From Bacteroides sp. (lineage in GTDB: Bacteria > Bacteroidota > Bacteroidia > Bacteroidales > Muribaculaceae), in contig JAAVCX010000034.1 of the NCBI GenBank assembly GCA_014802105.1, positions 1-59,567 on the forward strand: 59,567 nt of DNA, given 5' to 3'. The notes beneath the pieces are model-generated. The model did not search any database and was not told the origin of the DNA. It saw only the letters and a list, made by a program, of their open reading frames with translations. The translations under genes and the position numbers were made by a program. This document shows, piece after piece, positions 45,126-55,100 of the stretch (position 1 is its first letter; every line of letters starts with the position of its first letter).

Positions 45126-45322
45126 GAATGAAATAAGTATAGTGTGTTGAATTTAGATATTAGATCTGATGATAGCGTGAGCGATCTGAGGAACGCGAGA
45201 GCTCCTTGGATCAATAAGGCGGAAACAGGAGAACACGGCTCAGGAAATTGTATATTTTACAATAAGTATCTCCATTGCCGTCGTGTTTATCCCTCCTCAC
45301 GGTTTTCGGTAGGAGTTCAGGG

Positions 45323-45330
45323 CAAATATA
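45323..45330 (-). promoter_or_regulatory. -7 box of tkt with long leader
   Basis: TATATTTG on the minus strand fits TAnnTTTG. The transcript would carry about 190 nt before the tkt ATG at 45125. That leader holds no frame of note and contains a CTCCT/AGGAG-type self-complementary stretch. Together with the permease promoter this accounts for the 450-nt gap 45126-45575. Confidence 0.6.
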
Positions 45331-45416
45331 CAAATAAATTAATAAAAACCCCTTAAGCTACTCATCTTTTATGGGCATTTTTAACTACTAAACTGCATCG
45401 AAACGAAAAAATTCTG

Positions 45417-45424
45417 TAACTTTG
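45417..45424 (+). promoter_or_regulatory. -7 box of the FucP-like permease
   Basis: TAACTTTG, an exact match; no TTTG about 20 nt upstream. The leader to the ATG at 45576 is about 145 nt. Confidence 0.65.
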
Positions 45425-45575
45425 TCTCGAAGTAGTCTTCAAAGAGAGCATTCAGGACTATCCCCTGAGCTTTCACTGTCATTACGGCCCGAGCTTTCTT
45501 TCAGACAAATGACACTCCTCACGATTAAACTCAACTACAATAACTATTTCACTTATCTAAAATCATTAAACTAAA

Positions 45576-46964
45576 ATGAACTCCACCGTTAACAAACGCG
45601 GCAACATAATCGCGATCGTGGTGATGTATTTCATCTTTGCCATGATCTCGTTTGTGACCAACCTGGCCGCTCCTATCGGAACAATCTGGGGCAACCAGTT
45701 TGAAGGCAACTCGGTGCTCGGCATGATGGGCAACATGATGAACTTCCTGGCCTATCTCTTCATGGGCATCCCCGCCGGCAACATGCTGATGCGCATCGGC
45801 TACAAGAAGACCGCCCTCTGGGCTGTCGGTGTCGGTGTGGCCGGTCTCTTCGTCCAGTATCTCTCGAGCGTGGTCGGGGGCAACACTGTGATGTTTGAAT
45901 TTTCGGGCACTAACGCCGCGGGCGCTCCCGTGAGCTACCCGATACCTCTGAGCTTTGCCATCTATCTGCTCGGTGCTTTTATCTGTGGTTTCTGTGTGTG
46001 TATGCTCAACACTGTGGTCAACCCTATGCTCAATCTTCTCGGCGGAGGTGGCAACCGCGGTAACCAGCTGCTGCAGTTTGGCGGTGCTCTCAACTCGCTG
46101 TCTGGCACTCTGACTCCCCTCTTCGTCGGCGTATTGATCGGCCAGTTGACCCGCGACACCATGATTGGCACGGTCTCGCCCCTCTTATTTATCGGCATGG
46201 GTATATTTGCTGTGGCTTTCGTGATCCTCTCGATCGTGCCTATCCCTGAGCCCCAGGGCGTAGGTAAGAAGACTACAACCGTCCGCCACTCCCACTCACC
46301 CTGGAACTTCCGTCACACAGTGCTCGGTGTGATCGGTATCTTCTTCTATGTAGGTATCGAAATCGGTATCCCCGGCACACTCAACTTCTATCTGGCTGAC
46401 CAGAATCCCGAGACAGGAGCCGGCGTGATCGGCAACGCCTCGGCCATCGCCGGAACCATAGTAGCCATCTACTGGCTTCTGATGCTTGTCGGCCGTATCC
46501 TCTCGGGCTTCATCAGCGGTATGGTCAGCTCAAAAGTGCAGCTCACCACTGTGTCACTTGTCGCTATTCTGCTCATTGTTTTCGCAATATTCATTCCCAA
46601 GACCGTGACAGTACCCGTGCCTGAGATGATCTATTCGGGCGGTGCCCAGGTGCCCGTCAGCTCTTTCCTGCTGATCCTCTGCGGCCTGTGTACCTCGATC
46701 ATGTGGGGCGGCATCTTCAATCTCGCCGTCGAAGGACTTGGCAAGTATACCGCCCAGGCTTCAGGCATATTTATGATGATGGTTGTAGGTGGTGGCGTAA
46801 TGCCTCTGATACAGAACGCTATCGCTCACTCGGCCGGCTATATGGCCAGCTACTGGCTTGTGGTAGCCATGCTTGCCTATCTGCTGTTCTACGGCCTGGT
46901 TGGATATAAGAATGTCAACACCGACATCCCCGTCGACGAGGAGCTTGATCCCCGCAATCTCTAA
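45576..46964 (+). CDS. MFS sugar permease, FucP-like (FHS family)
   Basis: 462 residues with about 12 membrane helices. The first helix and loop (MYFIFAMISFVTNLAAPIGT) and the GALNSLSGTLTPLFVGVL segment have the pattern of the FHS subfamily of proton-coupled sugar symporters, whose known members import L-fucose, glucose/galactose or N-acetylglucosamine. A fucose role would fit the GH95 gene at 27.6 kb, but they are 15 kb apart with no shared operon. No sugar kinase or isomerase lies beside it. Terminated by the hairpin at 46984-47024. Confidence 0.85.
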   Translation: MNSTVNKRGNIIAIVVMYFIFAMISFVTNLAAPIGTIWGNQFEGNSVLGMMGNMMNFLAYLFMGIPAGNMLMRIGYKKTALWAVGVGVAGLFVQYLSSVVGGNTVMFEFSGTNAAGAPVSYPIPLSFAIYLLGAFICGFCVCMLNTVVNPMLNLLGGGGNRGNQLLQFGGALNSLSGTLTPLFVGVLIGQLTRDTMIGTVSPLLFIGMGIFAVAFVILSIVPIPEPQGVGKKTTTVRHSHSPWNFRHTVLGVIGIFFYVGIEIGIPGTLNFYLADQNPETGAGVIGNASAIAGTIVAIYWLLMLVGRILSGFISGMVSSKVQLTTVSLVAILLIVFAIFIPKTVTVPVPEMIYSGGAQVPVSSFLLILCGLCTSIMWGGIFNLAVEGLGKYTAQASGIFMMMVVGGGVMPLIQNAIAHSAGYMASYWLVVAMLAYLLFYGLVGYKNVNTDIPVDEELDPRNL

Positions 46965-46983
46965 AGATCTGACAATATGATAT

Positions 46984-47030
46984 TCGCCCTCGGCGAGAGG
47001 CTCTTGAGCTTCTGTCGAGGGCGATTTATA
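46984..47030. terminator. Terminator after the permease gene
   Basis: Perfect 9-bp arms TCGCCCTCG (46984-46992) and CGAGGGCGA (47016-47024), then TTTATATATA on the plus strand. It separates the permease gene from the convergent small membrane protein gene. Confidence 0.8.
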
Positions 47031-47073
47031 TATACTCACTTTCAGTGGCACTCAAATATCTGAGGAGATGAGA

Positions 47074-47415
47074 TTAGTTCAACGGTTCTGTGCGGGGTGA
47101 ACGTGACGGCAATGTTTTACTCGTCTTACTGCCATTACGCGCCTCAGAGCGTTTATTAGCTTTTTTACGAGGCTTTTTCACCGATACAGGTAATGTATCA
47201 TAAGCCGGAGTGCTATCAATTTGTGTGCATTGGGGATATGAGCGATTGACAGCATCGAGAGAGTCAGCCTCGAGCCTGCATGACTCGTAATAGGCATCGG
47301 CTTTACGAGACAATGAGTGCCGATAAATCATCATTCCGAAGATACTGACGATGAGAAGTATCATCATGACTATGATGCCGCGACGCTCCCGGGGACTGAT
47401 CCATTGATGGGACAT
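47074..47415 (-). CDS. Small single-pass membrane protein of unknown function
   Basis: 113 residues: N-terminal SPRERRGIIVMMILLIVSIF is a membrane helix preceded by an ERRG motif like the start of Bacteroidota ComEA-type helix-hairpin-helix proteins. Here the helix-hairpin-helix repeats are absent and the rest is a basic Lys/Arg/Ser tail. The basic tail could bind nucleic acid or phospholipid; that is inference. It is the first gene after the rplQ terminator, same strand. Confidence 0.65.
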   Translation of the reverse strand: MSHQWISPRERRGIIVMMILLIVSIFGMMIYRHSLSRKADAYYESCRLEADSLDAVNRSYPQCTQIDSTPAYDTLPVSVKKPRKKANKRSEARNGSKTSKTLPSRSPRTEPLN

Positions 47416-47455
47416 GAGCTGATTATTATACTGTCAAAGGAATGAAAATAATAAA

Positions 47456-47484
47456 CCCGGGCAGAATGTAGACTTCTGTCCGGG
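47456..47484 (-). terminator. Terminator of the alpha ribosomal operon
   Basis: Arms CCCGGGCAGAA and TTCTGTCCGGG form a stem with one wobble; on the minus strand a T-rich run follows. It lies 23 nt after the rplQ stop codon. Confidence 0.85.
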
Positions 47485-47506
47485 CTTAATATGCTGGTCT
47501 TAACGA

Positions 47507-47989
47507 TTACTCAGCGGCAGGAGCTTCAGCGGCGGGAGCCTCGGCTACGGGAGCCTCAGCGGCAGGCTTGGAGCTGCGACGCGAACGACGGGTCTTGGCG
47601 GCCTTCTTCTCGGGCTTCTCGAGCATAGCCTCGTTATAGTCAACGAGCTCGATGAAGCACATCTTGGCGTTATCGCCGAGACGGTTTCCGGTCTTAAGAA
47701 TACGGGTGTAGCCACCGGGACGGTTAGCGATCTTCTGAGCGATCTCACGGAAAAGCTCAGTGACAGCCTCCTTGTTCTGGAGCTCGGCAAAGACATGACG
47801 ACGGTTGGGGGTGCTGTCCTCCTTTGCGCGGTTGATCAGGGGCTCGGCATAAACTCGGAGAGCCTTAGCCTTGGCGAGAGTCGTGAAGATGCGCTTGTGC
47901 ATGATCAGCGAGATCGTCATGTTGGCGAGCAGCGAGTCGCGATGAGCCTTCTTGCGGCTGAGATGGTTGAATTTTTTATTATGTCTCAT
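47507..47989 (-). CDS. rplQ: Ribosomal protein L17 with extended tail
   Basis: Large-subunit protein near the exit tunnel. About 120 residues are the canonical L17 ([20 protein letters not shown]). They are followed by a basic linker and a low-complexity Ala/Pro/Glu tail with units like AEAPAAEAP, giving 160 residues in all. It is the last gene of the alpha operon, 8 nt after rpoA. The tail is similar in composition to that of SecG in this window. Confidence 0.96.
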   Translation of the reverse strand: MRHNKKFNHLSRKKAHRDSLLANMTISLIMHKRIFTTLAKAKALRVYAEPLINRAKEDSTPNRRHVFAELQNKEAVTELFREIAQKIANRPGGYTRILKTGNRLGDNAKMCFIELVDYNEAMLEKPEKKAAKTRRSRRSSKPAAEAPVAEAPAAEAPAAE

Positions 47990-47997
47990 CGTAGTAG

Positions 47998-48990
47998 TTA
48001 CTCTTTATCAAGTTTATATTTGGAGATATCCATCCCGAAGGACAGGTTGAGATTGGCCAGAAGCTCATCAAGCTCGGTGAGCGACTTCTTACCGAAGTTG
48101 CGGAACTTCAGAAGGTCGGTCTTATTGAAGACCACGAGCTCGCCGAGAGTCTCGACCTCGGCACTCTTGAGGCAGTTGAGGGCACGAACCGAAAGATCCA
48201 TGTCAACAAGTTTGCTCTTGAGGAGCTGACGCATGTGGAGCACCTCTTCGTCAAACTCCTCTTCGCCATTCTGCTCGTCATTCTCGAGAGTGATTTTCTC
48301 GTCAGAGAAGAGCATGAAGTGATAGATGAGTATCTTGGCAGCCTCCTTGAGGGCATCCTTCGGGAGGATGGAGCCGTCGGTGGTGATTTCAAGAGTGAGT
48401 TTGTCGTAGTCGGTCTTCTGATCCACACGGAAGTTGTCGACAACAAACTTCACATTCTTAATCGGGGTATAGATGGAGTCGATGGCGATTACATCTATGG
48501 CGTCGTTGGGGCCCTGATTTTCTTCGGCGGGCACCCAACCGCGACCCTTGTTGATAGTGAGGTCGATCGTGAAACTTGCGCTGGGATCGAGATGACAGAT
48601 CACGAGGTCGGGATTGAGGACTTCAAAGCCCGAGAGAGCCTCGCTGATGTCGCCGGCTGTAAACACTTCTTTACCTGAAACGGTGATAGAGACTTTCTCG
48701 AAGTCAGTGTCCTCGACCGTCTGCTTAAGATTGACTTTCTTAAGGTTCAGGATTATGTTAGTGACGTCTTCCTTAACTCCGGGAATGGTGTCAAACTCGT
48801 GGCGCACACCGTCGATACGGATCGACGAAATGGCGAAGCCTTCGAGCGAGGAGAGAAGAATGCGACGCAGTGCATTGCCTATAGTGATACCATAACCGGG
48901 CTCCAATGGCTTAAACTCAAATTTACCGAAACGGTCATCGGCTTCCAACATTAGGACTTTGTCAGGTTTTTGGAATGCTAATATAGCCAT
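47998..48990 (-). CDS. rpoA: RNA polymerase subunit alpha
   Basis: 330 residues. The N-terminal assembly domain carries the usual [20 protein letters not shown] motif. A flexible linker leads to the C-terminal domain (helix-hairpin-helix type: [34 protein letters not shown]) that contacts DNA and activators. It lies between rpsD and rplQ with spacers of 17 and 8 nt, as in most bacteria. Confidence 0.98.
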   Translation of the reverse strand: MAILAFQKPDKVLMLEADDRFGKFEFKPLEPGYGITIGNALRRILLSSLEGFAISSIRIDGVRHEFDTIPGVKEDVTNIILNLKKVNLKQTVEDTDFEKVSITVSGKEVFTAGDISEALSGFEVLNPDLVICHLDPSASFTIDLTINKGRGWVPAEENQGPNDAIDVIAIDSIYTPIKNVKFVVDNFRVDQKTDYDKLTLEITTDGSILPKDALKEAAKILIYHFMLFSDEKITLENDEQNGEEEFDEEVLHMRQLLKSKLVDMDLSVRALNCLKSAEVETLGELVVFNKTDLLKFRNFGKKSLTELDELLANLNLSFGMDISKYKLDKE

Positions 48991-49007
48991 GGATTTAAGT
49001 TTTAGGA

Positions 49008-49613
49008 TTATTTTGAATACAACTCGACGATAAGCTGCTCTTTGATATTCTCGGGGATGTCCTCGCGGGCGGGAACGTGGAGGAATTTACCGGCCTTTAC
49101 GTTCTCGTCCCACTCCAGCCAGGGATATTTGCTGTGGTTGAAGCCGGCGAGAGCGTCAGAGATAACTTCGAGAGACTTGGACTTTTCGCGAACACCGATA
49201 ACATCACCGGGCTTAACAGCGTAGGAAGCGATATTGACAACCTTGCCGTTGACCACGATGTGGCGATGGAGCACGAGCTGACGGGCGGCTGCGCGGGTGG
49301 GAGCGATACCCAGACGGTAGACTACGTTGTCGAGACGGCCTTCGAGAAGCTGAAGGAGGATCTCACCGGTGATACCTTTGGCGCGTGATGCCTTGTCGAA
49401 GAGGTTATGGAACTGCTTTTCGAGGACGCCATAGGTGTATTTGGCTTTCTGCTTTTCGCGGAGCTGAACACCATACTCAGAAGTCTTGCGGCGCTTGTTC
49501 TGGCCGTGCTGACCGGGAGCATAGGGCTTCTTAGCGAGAACTTTGTCTTCGCCGAAGATGGGCTCGTTGAATTTACGGGCGATTCTGGTGCGGGGACCTG
49601 TGTATCTTGCCAT
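49008..49613 (-). CDS. rpsD: Ribosomal protein S4
   Basis: 201 residues. Primary 16S rRNA binder with the S4 RNA-binding domain ([20 protein letters not shown]). No zinc-binding cysteines remain at its N-terminus ([18 protein letters not shown]), so this is a zinc-free form. In E. coli and Bacillus S4 represses its own operon by binding an mRNA structure; here a 260-nt untranslated region precedes it. Confidence 0.98.
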   Translation of the reverse strand: MARYTGPRTRIARKFNEPIFGEDKVLAKKPYAPGQHGQNKRRKTSEYGVQLREKQKAKYTYGVLEKQFHNLFDKASRAKGITGEILLQLLEGRLDNVVYRLGIAPTRAAARQLVLHRHIVVNGKVVNIASYAVKPGDVIGVREKSKSLEVISDALAGFNHSKYPWLEWDENVKAGKFLHVPAREDIPENIKEQLIVELYSK

Positions 49614-49872
49614 TGTATTATGGGAATATTATTGTTATTGGGTAGCCTGAGACTATTGTGACTCGTCAGGAAATGACTGAGGGGGGACGTGACCCGCGGG
49701 GTGACAGCCGCGACCACAGAGAGGTGAATGTAAGATGTGGTCTATTTCACCGGGCCGGTTTCTCCCGACGGTCGTCGACCTGAAACGGTGCTGACCGACG
49801 AGTATCCTTCGATGGACTTAGTCTCGGACTGAAAGTGAAGGAGGGTTTATCAGTCGTTACGAGATAAAGGTA
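49614..49872 (-). promoter_or_regulatory. Candidate S4-binding leader RNA between rpsK and rpsD
   Basis: A 259-nt insertion between genes that are normally close together. On the minus strand it holds several potential hairpins: GACTGA/TCAGTC near its start (about 49821-49851), TCGTCG/CGACGA, CCAC/GTGG around 49707-49740 and CCTGA/TCAGG near rpsD. No frame and no -7 box are visible. Position directly before rpsD suggests an autoregulatory element; that is inference. Confidence 0.5.
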
Positions 49873-50262
49873 TTATACGCGACGACGCTTGGGAGGACGG
49901 CATCCGTTGTGGGGCAGCGGAGTTACGTCAACGATCTCGGTCACTTCGATGCCGGCGCCATGGATGGTGCGGATAGCCGACTCACGACCGTTACCGGGAC
50001 CCTTAACATAAGCCTTAACCTTGCGGAGACCGAGGTCATAGGCGACCTTGGCGCAGTCCTGAGCTGCCATCTGAGCAGCATAGGGAGTGTTCTTTTTTGA
50101 ACCGCGGAAGCCCATCTTACCGGCCGACGACCATGAAATGACCTGACCTTCAGAGTTGGCTAAGCACACGATAATGTTGTTGAAAGAGGAGTGAACGTGG
50201 AGCTGACCAGCAGCGTCAACCTTGACGTTTCTCTTCTTAGCGGCGACTGTCTTTTTTGCCAT
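49873..50262 (-). CDS. rpsK: Ribosomal protein S11
   Basis: 129 residues, small-subunit platform protein. The family's signature reads [20 protein letters not shown], and the C-terminus is [13 protein letters not shown]. It is 9 nt downstream of rpsM on the minus strand. Confidence 0.98.
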   Translation of the reverse strand: MAKKTVAAKKRNVKVDAAGQLHVHSSFNNIIVCLANSEGQVISWSSAGKMGFRGSKKNTPYAAQMAAQDCAKVAYDLGLRKVKAYVKGPGNGRESAIRTIHGAGIEVTEIVDVTPLPHNGCRPPKRRRV

Positions 50263-50271
50263 ATCAGTTTA

Positions 50272-50652
50272 TTATTTTGTAGCTTTCTTCTTATTAGCAA
50301 CTGTCTTCTTACGGCCCTTACGGGTACGTGCGTTGTTCTTGGTGGACTGGCCGCGGACGGGGAGACCGTTACGGTGACGGATGCCACGATAGCAACCGAT
50401 GTCCATAAGACGCTTGATGTTGAGCTGGATTTCGCTGCGGAGATCACCCTCGACCTTGTAGTCTGAGCCGATGACTTCACGCACCTTTGCTGCCTGGTCG
50501 TCTGACCAGTCCTTTACCTTGATGTTTACATCTACACCGGCCTTGTCGAGAATGCTCTTAGCAGCGCTGCGACCGATACCGAAGATGTAGGTAAGGGCGA
50601 TTTCACCTCTTTTGTTCTGGGGGAGGTCAACTCCCACGATTCTAACTGCCAT
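50272..50652 (-). CDS. rpsM: Ribosomal protein S13
   Basis: 126 residues. The start is [18 protein letters not shown], since a longer reading would begin upstream in the promoter region at 50683-50690. The helix-hairpin-helix and the basic C-terminal tail ([18 protein letters not shown]) that touches tRNA are present. First gene of the alpha operon after its own -7 box. Confidence 0.97.
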   Translation of the reverse strand: MAVRIVGVDLPQNKRGEIALTYIFGIGRSAAKSILDKAGVDVNIKVKDWSDDQAAKVREVIGSDYKVEGDLRSEIQLNIKRLMDIGCYRGIRHRNGLPVRGQSTKNNARTRKGRKKTVANKKKATK

Positions 50653-50682
50653 ATATATAAGTTGTGTCTTTGAAATTTTGCG

Positions 50683-50690
50683 CAAAGTTA
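50683..50690 (-). promoter_or_regulatory. -7 box of the alpha operon (rpsM onward)
   Basis: TAACTTTG on the minus strand, exact TAnnTTTG, about 30 nt before rpsM; the -33 region is weak. It lies within the 210-nt gap between rpmJ and rpsM, which also holds a hairpin CGGAGA/TCTCGTCTCCG (about 50815-50845). The alpha operon can thus be transcribed apart from the spc operon. Confidence 0.7.
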
Positions 50691-50862
50691 CAACTAATTT
50701 CGCATAATAAGAGACTGATAAAAGGCCGACGCAATATTAATTAGAAATCGTTAACTCAATTTAACTAACAATACCTGCGTACGTCCTTAATCAATCCGAT
50801 ATTGGGCCGGTCGCGGAGAATGACTGATAATTTCTCGTCTCCGGGACAAGCCCGATGCAAAA

Positions 50863-50979
50863 TTAGCCCTGACGCATCTTGAGTTTGGGGTTCTTCTTGT
50901 TGATCACATAAAGACGGCCTTTGCGACGAACGATCTTGCTGTCGGCTGTGCGTTTTTTCACTGAAGCTCTTACTTTCAT
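50863..50979 (-). CDS. rpmJ: Ribosomal protein L36 (zinc-free form)
   Basis: 38 residues, [20 protein letters not shown] and on to RQG. The cysteines of the zinc form are missing (DSKIVRR instead of a Cys pair), so this is the C-minus type. It lies between infA and rpsM, as is standard. The gene is short but the match is clear. Confidence 0.96.
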   Translation of the reverse strand: MKVRASVKKRTADSKIVRRKGRLYVINKKNPKLKMRQG

Positions 50980-51081
50980 TTTCAGATATTCTTAGAGTGG
51001 TTAAATCTTGATTTAAACAGAGGAGTGGAGGGTGTGAGAAAAAGATCGTCAGATCTTTAATCCCGGTAGTAAAAAGGAGAG

Positions 51082-51300
51082 TTATTTGTAGCGGAAAGCG
51101 ATACGTCCTTTAGAGAGATCATAGGGCGACATCTCTACTTTGACCTTATCGCCGGGGAGGATCTTGATATAATGCATGCGCATCTTGCCTGAGATGTGAG
51201 CGGTTATTTCGTGACCGTTCTCAAGCTCCACGCGGAACATTGCGTTGGATAGAGCCTCGACAATAGTGCCGTCCAACTCGATTGCTGCTTGCTTTGCCAT
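51082..51300 (-). CDS. infA: Translation initiation factor IF-1
   Basis: 72 residues, a single S1-type OB domain ([20 protein letters not shown] and [20 protein letters not shown]). It blocks the A site during initiation. It is 50 nt after map and 102 nt before rpmJ. Confidence 0.98.
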   Translation of the reverse strand: MAKQAAIELDGTIVEALSNAMFRVELENGHEITAHISGKMRMHYIKILPGDKVKVEMSPYDLSKGRIAFRYK

Positions 51301-51350
51301 AGTGGTGGGCTGATGGTAAGTGAGATTTCGGGAGATAGAATAAAAAAAGA

Positions 51351-52133
51351 TCAGACAAAATTTTCACCCAGTGCCTGGGCAATGTAGTCGAAAGTGGTAA
51401 GTACACGTGGGCCTTCGGGCTCGATGGCAATAGTGTGCTCATAGTGGGCCGAGGGCTTACGGTCTTTAGTGCGACACTGCCAGCCGTCGCTCATGATGAC
51501 TATATTACGCGAACCAAGGTTGATCATGGGTTCGATACATATAACCATACCTTTTTTGAGCAAGGGGCCTATGCCGCGCCGACCATAGTTGGGAACTTCG
51601 GGTTCCTCGTGCATCTTGCGACCGATACCGTGGCCACACATCTCACGCACGACCGTATATCCACGTCGCTCGCAATAGGTCTGGACGGCGTTGGCTATAT
51701 CACCGATACGACGTCCCTCCTGAGCGGCTTCGATGCCTTTGTAGAGCGACTGCTTGGTTGTGACAAGGAGTTTCATGACCTCGGGGGAAACTTCTCCGAC
51801 AGGAAAAGTATAACACATGTCGCCATTATAGCCGTTAAGCTCGACAACAGTGTCGACTCCCACGATGTCGCCTTCGCGCAACTCGTAGCCCGAGGGAAAT
51901 CCGTGGACTACGGTCTCATTGACTTCGATACACAGAGTGGCCGGAAAACCGCCATAGCCCAGACAGGCGGGATGACCGCCATTGTCGAGAATGAACTCGC
52001 GGGCTACATTATCGAGGTGGCGGGTTGTCACGCCGGGAGCCACACACTTGGCTACTTCGCCAAGAGTGCGGCTCACGAGCGTGCATGCCGCTTGAATTTT
52101 CTCGATTTCTTCGGGTGTCTTAAGATAAATCAT
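51351..52133 (-). CDS. map: Methionine aminopeptidase, type I
   Basis: 260 residues. It removes the initiator methionine from nascent proteins. Pita-bread fold metal ligands are readable: Asp in [12 protein letters not shown] and [10 protein letters not shown], His in [11 protein letters not shown], Glu in CIEPMIN and [10 protein letters not shown]. The position between secY and infA is the usual one. Confidence 0.97.
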   Translation of the reverse strand: MIYLKTPEEIEKIQAACTLVSRTLGEVAKCVAPGVTTRHLDNVAREFILDNGGHPACLGYGGFPATLCIEVNETVVHGFPSGYELREGDIVGVDTVVELNGYNGDMCYTFPVGEVSPEVMKLLVTTKQSLYKGIEAAQEGRRIGDIANAVQTYCERRGYTVVREMCGHGIGRKMHEEPEVPNYGRRGIGPLLKKGMVICIEPMINLGSRNIVIMSDGWQCRTKDRKPSAHYEHTIAIEPEGPRVLTTFDYIAQALGENFV

Positions 52134-52176
52134 TCTATACTATCTCATAGTCCGAGGAGTGGAAAAGGCGCAAAGA

Positions 52177-53526
52177 TCAATAGGCTGAACCGGTAGTGCG
52201 ACCCTTGATCTTACCGTCCTTCATGAGGCCGTCATAGTGGTGCATCATGAGGTGGCTCTCGATCTGCTGGAGGGTATCGAGGACTACGCCTACGAGAATC
52301 AGCAGAGATGTGCCGCCGAAGAACTGTGCGAAGTTCTGGGAGATGCCAAAGAAACGGGCGAAAGCAGGAAGGATGGCCACGATGCCAAGGAAGAGCGATC
52401 CGGGGAGTGTGATGCGAGACATGATGGAGTCAAGATACTCGGCTGTCTTCTTTCCGGGCTTGATACCGGGGATAAATCCGTTGTTGCGCTTCATGTCTTC
52501 AGCCATCTGAGTGGGACGCACGGTGATAGCTGTGTAGAAGTAAGTGAAAGCGACAATGAGGATAAAGTAAACAAAGTTGTACCAGAAACCGTTGATGTCA
52601 GAGAACACAGCCGCAAATCCCGAAGCACGCTCGCTACCGCTATAAGCAGAGAGCTGGAGAGGGATAAACATGATGGCCTGTGCGAAGATGATAGGCATCA
52701 CACCAGCAGCATTAACCTTGAGAGGAATGTACTGACGGGCACCTCCATACTGACGGTTGCCGATAATGCGCTTGGCATACTGCACGGGGACTTTGCGGGT
52801 ACCCTGCACAAGAAGCACAGCGCCGACAGTGACAGCAAAGAGGAGAAGTATCTCGACAACAAACATGATGAGACCACCCTGACTGCCGGTAGCGCCGGGA
52901 AGACGCGAAGTGAACTCATAGAAGAGAGCTCCCGGGAGACGGGCGATAATACCCACGAGAATGATGAAGGAGATACCGTTGCCTATACCGCGGTCAGTGA
53001 TACGCTCGCCAAGCCACATGATGAACATGGAGCCGGCAGCGAGGATGACCGTAAGGTATACAATGGTCCAGAAACCCATGTGGGCGCCACCGATGGTGGC
53101 ACTCACTTGGTTCTGGAGATTTACGAGGTAAGCAGGACCCTGGAGGAGCAGAATGAGCACTGTCAGATAACGGGTATACTGGCTGAGCTTCTGACGTCCG
53201 CTTTCACCCTCACGCTGCATCTTCTGGAAAGAAGGGAGCACCATGCCCAGGAGCTGTATCACGATGGATGCAGTAATGTAGGGCATAATACCGAGAGCGA
53301 AAATCGAGGCCTGGGAGAAGGCGCCGCCCGAGAACATATCGAGCAGCTGCATGAGGCCACTACGCTCGGTGAAGTTGGACAGGGCGTCAAGATCCTCGGG
53401 CGAGATGCCGGGGAGGACTACATAACAGCCGAGTCGATAGACGAGCACGAGCAGAAGGGTGACCAGGATGCGCTTCCTGAGTTCCTCGATGGTCCAGATG
53501 TTACGAATTGTTTGAATAAATCTCAT
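52177..53526 (-). CDS. secY: Preprotein translocase channel SecY
   Basis: 449 residues with ten membrane helices. Typical segments are IRNIWTIEELRKRILVTLLL at the start and the plug region FSGGAFSQASIFALGIMPYI. It forms the protein-conducting channel with SecE and the SecG at 11.6 kb. It lies between rplO (17 nt) and map. Confidence 0.98.
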   Translation of the reverse strand: MRFIQTIRNIWTIEELRKRILVTLLLVLVYRLGCYVVLPGISPEDLDALSNFTERSGLMQLLDMFSGGAFSQASIFALGIMPYITASIVIQLLGMVLPSFQKMQREGESGRQKLSQYTRYLTVLILLLQGPAYLVNLQNQVSATIGGAHMGFWTIVYLTVILAAGSMFIMWLGERITDRGIGNGISFIILVGIIARLPGALFYEFTSRLPGATGSQGGLIMFVVEILLLFAVTVGAVLLVQGTRKVPVQYAKRIIGNRQYGGARQYIPLKVNAAGVMPIIFAQAIMFIPLQLSAYSGSERASGFAAVFSDINGFWYNFVYFILIVAFTYFYTAITVRPTQMAEDMKRNNGFIPGIKPGKKTAEYLDSIMSRITLPGSLFLGIVAILPAFARFFGISQNFAQFFGGTSLLILVGVVLDTLQQIESHLMMHHYDGLMKDGKIKGRTTGSAY

Positions 53527-53543
53527 TTGGAGGGGAGGGGGGA

Positions 53544-53990
53544 TTAGATTTTGGTTGCAGTGCCGCCGGCCTCGGTGATGGCTTTCTCAGCAGCAGCCGA
53601 GAAAGCGTTGGCTACGACTTCAAGCTTGCGGCTGAGCGAACCGTTAGCAAGGATCTTGACGGGCTGCTTGCCATTGATCATACCCGCAGCGATGAGCTCG
53701 GCGGGAGTGATCTTCTCAAGATTGGCTGAAGCGGCAAGAGTCTCGAGATCGCTGAGGTTGACAGCCTTGAACTCAACACGGTTGAGGGGCTTGAAACCAA
53801 ACTTGGGGAGACGACGCTGGAGAGGCATCTGACCACCCTCGAAACCGATCTTGCGGGAGTAGCCGGAGCGAGACTTGGCACCTTTGTGACCGCGGGTTGA
53901 TGTGCCACCCTTGCCGGAGCCGGGGCCACGGCCGATGCGGGTCTTTTTATGCACGGAGCCTGTTGCAGGCTGGAGATTGCTTAAATCCAT
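53544..53990 (-). CDS. rplO: Ribosomal protein L15
   Basis: 148 residues. The start is MDLSNLQPATGSVHKKTRIG, four codons inside the longest frame, as in relatives. The glycine-rich basic N-terminal extension reaching into the large subunit is intact. 28 nt after rpmD. Confidence 0.97.
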   Translation of the reverse strand: MDLSNLQPATGSVHKKTRIGRGPGSGKGGTSTRGHKGAKSRSGYSRKIGFEGGQMPLQRRLPKFGFKPLNRVEFKAVNLSDLETLAASANLEKITPAELIAAGMINGKQPVKILANGSLSRKLEVVANAFSAAAEKAITEAGGTATKI

Positions 53991-54018
53991 AGTGATATTC
54001 AATAGGAAGTTAAGAGGA

Positions 54019-54198
54019 TTAGGCGTTGGTCACTTCTACGAGGTGATGAACAGCCTTGACCATACCGCGGATCGAGGGGGTATCCTCAAGGATTACGGAG
54101 TGGTGCATTTTCTTAATGCCGAGGGCGTCGAGGGTGCGCTTCTGAACGGCGGGAGCGTTGATGCGGCTCTTGATCTGGGTGATTTTGATTTTTGCCAT
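54019..54198 (-). CDS. rpmD: Ribosomal protein L30
   Basis: 59 residues starting MAKIKITQIKSRINAPAVQK, ending VHHLVEVTNA. It is the single-domain bacterial L30 with the characteristic GIKKMHHSVILEDTPSIRGM. It is 15 nt after rpsE. Confidence 0.96.
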   Translation of the reverse strand: MAKIKITQIKSRINAPAVQKRTLDALGIKKMHHSVILEDTPSIRGMVKAVHHLVEVTNA

Positions 54199-54213
54199 TT
54201 CGAGTGGAAATTA

Positions 54214-54732
54214 TTAGCCGTTAAACACTTTATCGATAGAGATACCGCGGTTCTGAGCAACCTGAGCGGGTGAACGGAGCTCGCCGAGAGCCTCGATAGT
54301 TGCCTTTACAAGGTTATGGGGGTTGGAGGAACCCTTGCTCTTACAGAGGACGTCGGTGATACCTACGCTCTCGAGAACGGCACGCATAGCACCACCGGCC
54401 TTAACACCGGTACCGTGGCTTGCGGGCTTGAGGATAACCTGAGAACCACCAAACTTGGCAGCCTGCTCGTGAGGGATAGTGCCGCGGTGAACGGGAACCT
54501 TGATGAGGTTTTTCTTAGCGGCTTCGACGCCTTTGGCGATAGCGGCCTGGACTTCGTTGGCCTTGCCGAGTCCCCATCCTACGATGCCATTCTCGTTACC
54601 AACGACAACGATAGCTGCAAAAGTGAAGGTGCGACCACCCTTGGTGACCTTGGTGACACGGTTGATGGCAACCAGACGATCGTGAAGCTCGAGATCGCCT
54701 GTGGATTTTACTTTATTATTCTTGGATGCCAT
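54214..54732 (-). CDS. rpsE: Ribosomal protein S5
   Basis: 172 residues; N-terminal double-stranded RNA-binding-like domain with [20 protein letters not shown] and the characteristic [19 protein letters not shown]. Part of the decoding-site fidelity set. It is 9 nt after rplR. Confidence 0.98.
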   Translation of the reverse strand: MASKNNKVKSTGDLELHDRLVAINRVTKVTKGGRTFTFAAIVVVGNENGIVGWGLGKANEVQAAIAKGVEAAKKNLIKVPVHRGTIPHEQAAKFGGSQVILKPASHGTGVKAGGAMRAVLESVGITDVLCKSKGSSNPHNLVKATIEALGELRSPAQVAQNRGISIDKVFNG

Positions 54733-54741
54733 AGTGGAGAT

Positions 54742-55083
54742 TTAGAATTTGAGGCCGCCGTTGCGAGCTGCATCGGCGAGAGACTTAACGCGACCGTGGA
54801 AAAGGTATCCGTTGCGGTCAAAAACGACTTCGGAGATTCCGGCTTCGAGAGCCTTCTTGGCGATATTCTCGCCTACCTTGGCGGCAATCTCGCACTTGGT
54901 GCCTTCCTCGATACCCTTGGAAGAAGTGGCACAGAGAGTCACACCTGCAAGGTCGTCGATGAGCTGGACGTAAATCTGCTTGTTGCTACGGAACACGGTC
55001 ATGCGGGGACGCTGAGCGGTACCGGAGATCTTGCCGCGGATGCGGGCCTTGATTTTATTTCTACGCTGTATTTTTGTAATCAT
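54742..55083 (-). CDS. rplR: Ribosomal protein L18
   Basis: 113 residues; binds 5S rRNA. The basic N-terminal tail ([20 protein letters not shown]) is followed by the [20 protein letters not shown] strand-turn. 17 nt after rplF. Confidence 0.97.
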   Translation of the reverse strand: MITKIQRRNKIKARIRGKISGTAQRPRMTVFRSNKQIYVQLIDDLAGVTLCATSSKGIEEGTKCEIAAKVGENIAKKALEAGISEVVFDRNGYLFHGRVKSLADAARNGGLKF

Positions 55084-55100
55084 AGTTGTAGACGTTAAAA

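Noticed and set aside
43188-45131. A 647-codon open frame antisense to tkt
   Set aside because: Transketolase on the other strand has all its motifs and a full length. The antisense translation has no recognisable domain and no promoter before it.
27641-46964. A polysaccharide utilization locus
   Set aside because: No SusC/SusD pair and no hybrid two-component or ECF regulator are present; the enzymes are in several separate transcription units.
52237-53547. A 436-codon open frame antisense to secY
   Set aside because: secY is intact with ten helices; the antisense product is hydrophilic and motif-free.
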